Assembly (NCBI GenBank): GCA_037178975.1
Contig: JASJZH010000006.1
Coordinates: 1,550,001 to 1,614,000 of the forward strand
DNA length: 64,000 bases
Direction of reading: 5' to 3'
From: Oscheius tipulae
Lineage: Eukaryota; Nematoda; Chromadorea; Rhabditida; Rhabditidae
Numbering within the stretch: the first letter of the stretch is position 1; each line of letters opens with the position of its first letter. A program made the position numbers and the translations under genes. Below the pieces are notes generated by a model that did no database searches, was not told the origin of the DNA, and saw only the letters and a list, made by a program, of their open reading frames with translations. Shown piece by piece: positions 56,745 to 64,000 of the stretch.

Positions 56745-58937
56745 TGGGCCAGATGAAACTCTCAAGCATTCCGTATGAAAATGTCATCACTATTGTTAAA
56801 AAGGTAAGCTAAACTTGCACTTTTTGTTAATCTTAAGTCTTTCAGCTGCGTAACCGAGAATACATCGAGATATTTCGATCTTGCAAAGCTATGAATACCA
56901 TTGCTGAGAAACGAGACTATCGTCCAGTGCTCCAGAACGACGAAGAGAAGAAGCTGAGCATACATTTCTTTTCGCGATATTTCAGCCCAGTGAGTTTTTA
57001 GAAGTTACCGCAAATGCTCTAATATAAGCGCCCCCTCACGTAAGGAATATGCAATTACGCATTTGCGTTGTGGCCTGCTCTATAGCTTTACAGAACATCG
57101 GAAAGTCAGAAAAAGTCGTCTTTACCCCCGAAAAAAAAGAGAAAAGCGTTTTTTTTACATAAGGGGGTGATAATATTAGAAGAAATACAGTATGTAGTTT
57201 TTCTTGGACCATAATTTTTTCTTACCTCTTTACAATTATGAAAAATGTAAAAAAAAAAACGTAGAAGAAAAACAATGGAAAAAGCAGAATGTTAAAAATA
57301 AAGATACTGGAAAAAAATTTTTCAGCAAATTTGCTTTAAAACGAAGTCTTACCAATGTTTTCTTGCAGCAACCCACTGCCGCTTCTGGAATGGTCCTCAA
57401 CGTTGACCTCGACGACTCTTACAAACAACAGCAGGCAGCCATTTCTTCAACGTTGAAGCAACTGGAAGGAGAGATCTTTACAAGCATCAGAATTTGTTCA
57501 GCAGCGGTAGGCTCTTCATTCATTTTGTCAAAACTTTCAAATTCAGAATTCGACACATTTTGAGCTCTTTTGTCGCAAAGTATGCAAACTTCTAAAAGAG
57601 TACAATATCACGTCAAGGCATATGAAATGGGATATCGAAGACCGGCAGGAACTAATGTCACAAGCTGTCGATGACTTGAAATGTGCGTCTTTGTCAACTG
57701 AGAGTCTAAAAGATGCCAAATTCCTCCACACGAATGACAGAATTGTAAGTTCTTTCTCCATTTTTCTTTCAAGCTTTTGTTCAGATATGTATCCGCACTC
57801 CAAAGCCGCTGTTCGATCCGATCCTTTTCTCAAAATGCACACATTTGAAGTTCAGTTCAATGGCTCGATTGGAAGAAGAAGTTTTTCTCTGCAGGAACCA
57901 ATTATCACAGTTTACGAAAACGATCATGGTGAGTCACGGGCAAGATAACAGTACAAACAATGCGAAGTTATCGGTAGTCGACCGTTTTACAACTTTTTGT
58001 TCTCTTTTGGCCTGATAATCTATTAACCAAAATAGTTCAGAAGAAAAATGAATAGAAAACATGTTTCGAATCTAAGCTTGACAATCTTTTAAAGTATGTG
58101 AAAATAAAACAGCATCTTCTGGGAACATGTATTTTCGATGTGATGTGTCAATATATCCCTGTCCTTTTCTACCAACCCGTTAACATTCTGTGTTGTCGTC
58201 TTGCGGCGCGCTACTCCCATGCTGGTCACCATGTACGTTCCTTCTCCGAAACTTTATTTTTGTTTTACCGGAAAAAGAGGCTCGCTAGTCATACGTAGTT
58301 TGTTACCTACTCTCTTGACATCATATTTGGCTCAAGGAGACTGACAACATTGTAAACATGCACACATAGCTTTAGTTGCTTGTCTTAACAAGCATTTCTC
58401 CATTTATTCTGATTTCATACGAGCTGGTTTCAGTTGCTCCACAGTTTCGGCAAGTATCAAGAATCGCTTGCTACCAAGGATACTCTCAGTCTCGGCATGG
58501 GCTCGATCTCCCTGGAAATGGTGACAAACAGCTACACAAAAGATGCGATCATCGACTACACCAAAAGAGTTTGCAAGGAGAATTCCTTCCAGAAAATCTA
58601 CGATATCCCAAGCGATGAGTACGAAGACAGTTGCAGAATTCAAGTTTGTTACGGAGTTATGGATACGTCTGAGAATAACAGTAATGGTCAACCAGTTCCT
58701 CTTGTTATTTCTTGTTTTTTCTATATCCACCACTTTAACGGTAGAATGAGATACTTGCGGGCTTCTTTGAACTTTAATACACTTCGATCTACTGATCAAC
58801 TCCGTTTTGGAGCTAACAACCTCCCATTCAGGTCTGTAGCACCCCCTCTAGAATTTGTAAAATTTCAGAAACTTATTCGCAAAAAGTACTTTGGGCTTAA
58901 AAAAAAGAGATCTCTACTACGATTTTTCAACACCTAG
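56745..58937 (+). CDS. F-box-like protein, partially resolved
   Basis: A cattttag acceptor touches the ATG at 56745. The N terminus LSSIPYENVITIVKKLRN and YIEIFRSCKAMNTIAEKRDY fits the F-box pattern of the large nematode F-box families (SCF ubiquitin-ligase adaptors; interaction with SKP1 homologues is inferred). Later exons: QPTAASGMVLNVDLDDSYK (about 57369), FELFCRKVCKLLKEYN (about 57541-57743), a poorly fixed exon near 57785-57930 readable in two frames, then LLHSFGKYQESLATKDTLS (58431) to the end at 58937. The 3' half may be an FTH/FBA-type substrate domain or a separate gene. Exon structure is tentative. Confidence 0.5.
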
Positions 58938-59475
58938 GTCGTTTCATTGTTGTACATCGAAAATGTTTTACAGAGCTATTAAATTTGTTTTATAAACGGT
59001 TATAAAGTACCAAAAATTGATTCTTGTGAAAAAATAGTACGACTATACACCCTTTTTGAAATTGTTGCATCATTTACAAAATCAAAACGTTGTCTTTCCT
59101 TCCGATCAAAAGTACATTATGTGGTGGTTATCGTTGTCTACTGTTCAAGCGTAGCAGTATCCATCTTTAGAGTGAACATCCACAACACCCACGACATCAC
59201 AAAAACGGCAGATGTTGCTGGTTTATCGCTCTGCGAGTTGGTCTGATGTCCTTCTATTACGCTTGGAAAGAATAGTTGCAGGTGATATTGAAGCTCAATG
59301 AGCATCAATAAAGCCGAAGTCTACTTGATTAAGAACGGATCCTTTGGCTTCAGCTATTGTTTTACAATTACAATCATCCATTTGTCTGAAATTTGCACGA
59401 TCCTTATCAATTCCGCTTCTGTTGCAGCTGTTATTCAAGTCTACATTTTTGTTTATATAGCCTCGCCTTGTTCAA

Positions 59476-61162
59476 ATGCTATCATTACGCTTTGTGACGA
59501 TCTCTATGTTCGTACCTTCTACTATAATCACTGCGTTGCTCAGCTATGCTATCTTGAAGAAAAGTCCATCTACAATGCGATCTTACAGATACATCATCCT
59601 GCTAGTTTGCGTAAGTTTTAAGTTGTACTCTGTCGAGAATCTACTAGCGGGATACACTCAGATGCATACTATCCTCCAATGCCCAAGTTACAGCTTTAGT
59701 GAACTTAAGTTGATTCCGACCTGGCAGGTATTATAGCCAATTCCTGAATCAAAGTCTCAACCTGTGGCAGCTGTAAGACTTGCTGGAGCTTTTAAAACAG
59801 TGTACAATAATTGAAACACATGCATTATTTAACCAATTCCTATTTTAAAGCTGATCTATGAGATGAAGGAACATTGAGTTCAATGTTTGCGTATTTGCTG
59901 CACAAATAGTTTCCCCGAAATATATAAAAGAAAAAATAAATCTGAGCTTTGATATAAAAGGCTTGAGTGACAGAGAGACACAAGGAAAGAGGGACAGAGA
60001 TACAAAAAAGTTTTTTTTAGTTAGCAGTCTACCAGTTTGATGTATTTTTATCAGTTCTGCTGTGTCCGATTACTCTACCAAATGCTTACGGGCTTCAGTT
60101 CAGCGGTGTCCTCGGAGTAGAATTTCCAAACTCCGGAAACGGATTGACGGTAACGTTCCAGATCAACTGTAAAAATAGAAACTTTTAGAGTTGCATTGTT
60201 GTTAGTCTCCTAATTGTCGGTCTTTCTATAATATTGAGCTTCGTATGGAGAGAATACTCATTAATTCATTTTGTGGCCACAAAAAAACGAATAATCGTGT
60301 ATGCTGCCCACTTTTCTCTGGTCATTTTTGTCGGAACCCTATTTGTACCATTCTACAGCATGACCGCGTCGGATATGCCGAGCACTATTGCATACCTACA
60401 GACGGTAAAGTGGCAGTTTCATTTACATAAACGAGTGCAGGTGAATTCCACTCGAGACCCCAACTTGGCTGTCTTTGCTATATTGCCCGAGAAAACGACA
60501 ATGTTGATGTGCCTCATGTTGCAGGTCTTGGCTTTCTGTGCTTCAGCGTTTTCTTACGTCGCTAAAGCAATTTACAAGGTGAGACAAATGACTTCAAAGG
60601 TTTAAGGGACTTTCAGGTCACACACTACCTGAAAAGCACTAAAACACGGTTGAGTAAACGAACAATCATGCTGCATCGAACACTTTTACGATCCTTGATA
60701 TTTCAAGTAAGTGTAAAACGGTTTATCGCGTGTACCAATACTTTTAGATAGTCGTTCCCATTGCGTTATTTTGTGTTCCATGGATCATTCTCTTGCTGAT
60801 TATCACTGTTCTGCCTTTATTGAACATTCTAGGAGCAGAAGAATGTAGGTTGAGCATTTGGAACTCTTTTATTAGGTTGAAGCCCCCTATTTTGCTAAAA
60901 AAAGAACAATAACATCGCTAATGGGAAAACTGTATTTGGAAATGAGATGAACGCCGGTTTATATCCATTAGGTTCAGTGAACACTGTCCAACAACATACT
61001 GCAGCCATAATGTACTGCATTCCTGCATTCTTTTCTACTGCCCACTTTTTAACGGTCGTACACTTCACTCAACCCTACCAGCAGTTTTTCTTAGGACGTT
61101 TTTACAAGCAACCAACGACTGCTATCGTGACAGCCCTTGGAGCAAGTGGAACAACACGTTGA
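59476..61162 (+). CDS. Srh-type 7TM chemoreceptor
   Basis: TM1 SMFVPSTIITALLSYAIL with the Srh-like KKSPSTMRSYRYIILLV, then after a long intron FDVFLSVLLCPITLPNAYG and LQFSGVLGVEFPNSGNG, IVGLSIILSFVWREYSLIH, KKRIIVYAAHFSLVIFVGTL, LMLQVLAFCASAFSYVAK, the signature LLRSLIFQIVVPIALFCVPW (TM6), and TM7 TAAIMYCIPAFFSTAH with TQPYQQFFLGRF. The stop is at 61162. Exons join in phase with 35-45-nt introns. An upstream exon before 59476 and one within 59613-60034 cannot be excluded. Predicted chemosensory function. Confidence 0.76.
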
Positions 61163-61905
61163 TTGGTAAATGAATATTATTTTGAATTAATAGAGACTTT
61201 TGAGGGGGTCTACGAATCACAGACTTCAGTAGCGTGTAAATGTCTGCTCAGAAAGAGACATCTTACATCACTTACTGAACTCTTTGAAACCGTCTCCTTA
61301 GCTCGAAATAAGTAGTAGGCAAGCTAATAAGTGAAGAGAGAGATATTCGCCACGGAACCCCTCCTTATCGCTCACCAACTCTACAGATAAGACAATCGGC
61401 GTCGACGAAAGAAGAAGAGACAACGTGGGACATCTAACCGATAAAATGTTGCCGACGGGGAAGATAGATTAAATTAAGAAGATAGATTCGTTCCATCTTT
61501 GTTAAAAACTCAACATCTGAGTGAAACATCCAAAAAACAATAGCTTGTGTTTCTGGATTGCTATCTTTTTTTCTCTACTGAAGCTAACTGATATCTGCGT
61601 TTACTCCAACATTGGTGTCAAGACTTGCTCAGTTTTGCTAGAAATCAGTTATATAGGTGAAAAGTTCTTGGTACAGATCAGGGTTTCATTCCTTTAAAGT
61701 CCTACCGAGAGGAAGTTCACTGTCACGCTATGCGACAAAACGCTCAAACGCTAAAAGCCATTGTACACGAGATCCATTGGCGATATGCAGACAGGGAACA
61801 TACACAGTTTTAAAGCCGGCTTTATTTGTATACAAACTTGGAAATAATATACGATGGCTATGTACACAGGAATTGTGATGACATTGTGTGAGTGAGAGAG
61901 ATCGT
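61163..61905. other. Intergenic, no gene seen
   Basis: Purine-rich stretches (61300-61500) but no coding frame with support. The 3' UTR of the LEA gene lies at its end. Confidence 0.4.
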
Positions 61906-62601
61906 CTAGTGGCCCTCTAAGGTGCGAGCGGCATCACGGCTCTTGTCGGCCATGTAGTCACGGGCCTGACCAGCCTAAAAATCGGCGTTTTGGAGGGCCA
62001 AGTCTTCGAATCCCACCTTCTGGGCACAGGTGTCAGCAGCATCCTTGACATTGTCGGCAGCCTTGTCCTCAGCACGGTTGCCAGTTACCTTATCATAAGC
62101 ACGAGCGGCGGTATCCTTCACACTCTCGGCCATGTCGCTGACCTTCTCCTTAGCTTGCTCGAAAACTCCCTTCTAGAAAATGCTGTTGTATTTTGGTTTT
62201 GAAAAAGGCTGCTTGTTCACCAACATGCATGTTAAGCCAAAGGCACACTTTTTGTTGACAGCTTTCTGTAACCCACATTGGTGGAAATAGCTAGGGCATT
62301 CAGCTATTAAGAGCACAACAGCATGCAAAACATAGACAGAATATTTTTGGTCATATTGGGCAGAAAACACGCTTTTGAAAAAGGTTTAAGGGTTGATTGA
62401 GCACTCGATAGCGCATTTTCACAAACATGCTACTTTGCTCAAAAACGGCTCACGAACTATCAAGCAAACAAAAGTATAAGATTTTGCTGAAGATTTCTAA
62501 TAAAAGGCTATGAGCCTTTTTCTGGTGTTTTTGAGCTTTCGGCGACTTAAGTTTTGAGCCTCAAAAGTTGCTTAACAGGTATAAAAACTCACATCAGACA
62601 T
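61906..62601 (-). CDS. Small LEA protein (77 aa)
   Basis: Late-embryogenesis-abundant-type protein. These hydrophilic proteins protect cells during desiccation, cold or dauer and are intrinsically disordered. Three exons: ATG TCT GAT only (62601-62593), a 420-bp intron, 62172-62017, a 42-nt intron, and 61974-61906. The product starts MSDKGVFEQAKEKVSDMAES and has LEA-like 11-mer features rich in Ala, Lys, Asp and Glu (VKDTAARAYDKVTGNRAEDK; NVKDAADTCAQKAGQARD), ending RDAARTLEGH. The 9-nt coding first exon is fixed by the GTGAG donor and the ttctag acceptor. A related C-terminus begins at the window edge (63945), so these are probably tandem paralogues. Confidence 0.82.
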
Positions 62602-63944
62602 GTTTAGTAGTTGTAGTAGATTTGATTCAGTCGAAGCTGTTGGAGAGAAGCCGCAGAGGGTTTGCTTATATATTCCCTTCTCTTGTTTTTGTTATTCTCA
62701 TGTCTTGCCATCCACGTGGGGGGAGAGAAAGGAGAGATTTGCTCTCGCTTGTTTACCAAGGCGAGCCTACAAATTTCGATCAACGAACCATTGCCAACAA
62801 AATCCAATTATGACCGCAATGGATACGAGAGTAAAGGGAAACATACAGGCGTTTTGAAATCATAGCTTTGATTATCTCAAAATCATGGCATTATCTCAAA
62901 ACCCCATGTCATATGAATACAGCCAAAATCCAAATTTGACCTATTTCGAAAGAAAACGAAAAACAGGTTTGCCGTACAAAGTACAAAATATCCGATAAAA
63001 ATATCCTCTCACCAACTGAAAATAGTCCCAGTCACACGTCCCAAACCAGATAGTAACACTCCTCGTGATAAGAGTGACTTTCAAAAACGAGACCAAACCA
63101 GTCAGCCGTCTCTCTCCATGATGTCACCTTGAACTTAACCGTGAATCATCAAAATAGTCTGACTGTCTCCCATTCAAACAACAACAATATAAAAGAGACT
63201 TAGGGAATTTTTTATATTGCGCAAACATTAGTGTTTTTTAGTTCTATTCCAAGGATCTTCTGTTACCACTCGTAAATATAAATGACAAAATACAATGCAG
63301 GTTTTTTGTAAGCTTCTTTAGGAGCGAGGTGGCGCAGTGGCACGAGGCGTCAGCGTTAATTGAAGGTTCAAACCCCGCTTCGAGCTCAGTTCAAACCCCC
63401 GCTTCGGCTCAACGAAGGCTTCCATCCTCTCACAAAGGTCGGTAAATTGGTAGTAGCTTGCTACGAAGATGAGGCATTCAGATTTAGTACCTGTCCAGCT
63501 TTAGAACCCTACTCGACCTAGCCCCTCAGGTTGAATCTGCATACAATTGTGTTCGCTTTAGCATTGATTACGGGTCAAACTTTTTCTTTATCTATTAGTC
63601 AAGAATGCAAAAAACAGAATGTCTTAGCGAGGGCCTGATGGTCAAGTGGATATAATGCTGACTGGCTATGAAGAAACCTGGTAAAGATTGGCATATTCAT
63701 CCAGTATTACCTTTCCTGCGGATGCTATAGTTTTAAAACATGGATATCATAACCACGCTCATTTTAACTTCATGATAGATCGATCTAGGGCGAAAGGCCT
63801 AAATAACCAAAATATCAATAACGGGAACAGATTCCTAGTTATATTCCCCTATAAGACGTGAACATCGAATCGGTCGGAAGCTTTATTACAAAATAAATTC
63901 ACAGGTTAAATACAGGAGAGTGAAATCTTGGTCATTTGAAGCAT
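62602..63944. other. Intergenic between two LEA genes, tRNA-like pieces
   Basis: No protein gene. The upstream region of the LEA gene, plus tRNA-like fragments at 63322-63387 and about 63640-63685. Confidence 0.4.
63322..63387 (+). pseudogene. tRNA-like (SINE-type) fragment
   Basis: gagcgaggtggcgcagtgg resembles a tRNA 5' half with an A box, and ggttcaaaccccgcttc resembles a B box. The acceptor arms do not pair properly and the anticodon arm is missing. The B-box-like segment is repeated about 23 bp on (gttcaaacccccgcttcgg). Confidence 0.35.
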
Positions 63945-64000
63945 CTATTGAGATCCCTCCATTCGTTTGGCAGCATCACGCATCTTGTCCGCAGCGTTCT
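63945..64000 (-). CDS. LEA protein, C-terminal end (cut by window edge)
   Basis: Minus strand, entering from the right edge: NAADKMRDAAKRMEGSQ-stop (TAG at 63945-63947). It is the same type of ending as the neighbouring LEA gene (KSRDAARTLEGH), hence a second LEA paralogue whose body lies beyond the window. Confidence 0.7.
   Translation of the reverse strand, partial: NAADKMRDAAKRMEGSQ

Noticed and set aside
20000-61000. Search for CRISPR arrays, prokaryotic operons or integrons
   Set aside because: Dense spliceosomal introns, poly(A) signals and nematode families make this a eukaryotic nuclear window; no regularly spaced repeats were seen.

Overview
This window looks like nuclear DNA from a free-living rhabditid nematode (Caenorhabditis or a close relative; the species cannot be named from sequence alone). 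The evidence is consistent: very short introns (mostly 33-50 nt) ending in TTTCAG or TTTTAG, likely trans-splice acceptors placed directly before start codons, tandem and dispersed serpentine (7TM) chemoreceptor genes of the Str/Srh type, a cuticle collagen, a receptor guanylate cyclase, an rsp-6-type SR protein, small LEA proteins and an RTE-type LINE relic. Apart from rsp-6, nearly everything is environment-facing or fast-evolving accessory content, as on nematode autosome arms.

Layout. 1-5 kb: the 3' part of a nuclear hormone receptor gene, a possible 63-aa secreted peptide, and a CYP4-type cytochrome P450 that carries a tRNA-Val gene in one intron and two GC-AG introns. 5.5-16.6 kb: four chemoreceptor genes (one +, one -, then a tandem + pair) around an unrecognised minus-strand gene, with a degenerate tRNA-Ser-like element. 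18-21.5 kb: rsp-6, a possible structured RNA, a small frame-broken acidic-protein gene, and an aspartic-protease homologue that has lost both catalytic motifs. 21.8-23 kb: a decayed acid sphingomyelinase copy. 23.4-35 kb: a cluster of lineage-specific secreted or single-pass membrane proteins, mostly on the minus strand. 35.9-48.8 kb: three Str-class receptors, a receptor guanylate cyclase with an intact cyclase domain, a 63-aa protein gene, and a third member of the CPxC family. 49.2-51.9 kb: a broken RTE-like LINE. 52.4-64 kb: a cuticle collagen, an unrecognised gene with an in-frame stop, an F-box-like gene, an Srh receptor and two neighbouring LEA genes (the second cut by the window edge).

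The most interesting content is an apparently undescribed ectodomain family seen in three minus-strand genes (23462-26566, 27996-28719, 45666-46549). Each has a signal peptide, then a CP[IL]C motif, a Tyr-rich stretch ending in Cys, a [GR]C-hydrophobic-x-[IL] strand, an 'IP' strand and a second Cys-containing block. The ectodomain is joined to different C-terminal parts: a long coiled coil with a transmembrane helix and tail, a short hydrophobic end, or a transmembrane helix with a basic tail. A coiled-coil type I protein without the CPxC domain (29496-30746) and a Cys-rich type I protein with a duplicated exon (32123-32844) lie in the same cluster. Exon boundaries here were read by eye from splice signals and frame continuity and may be off by an exon.
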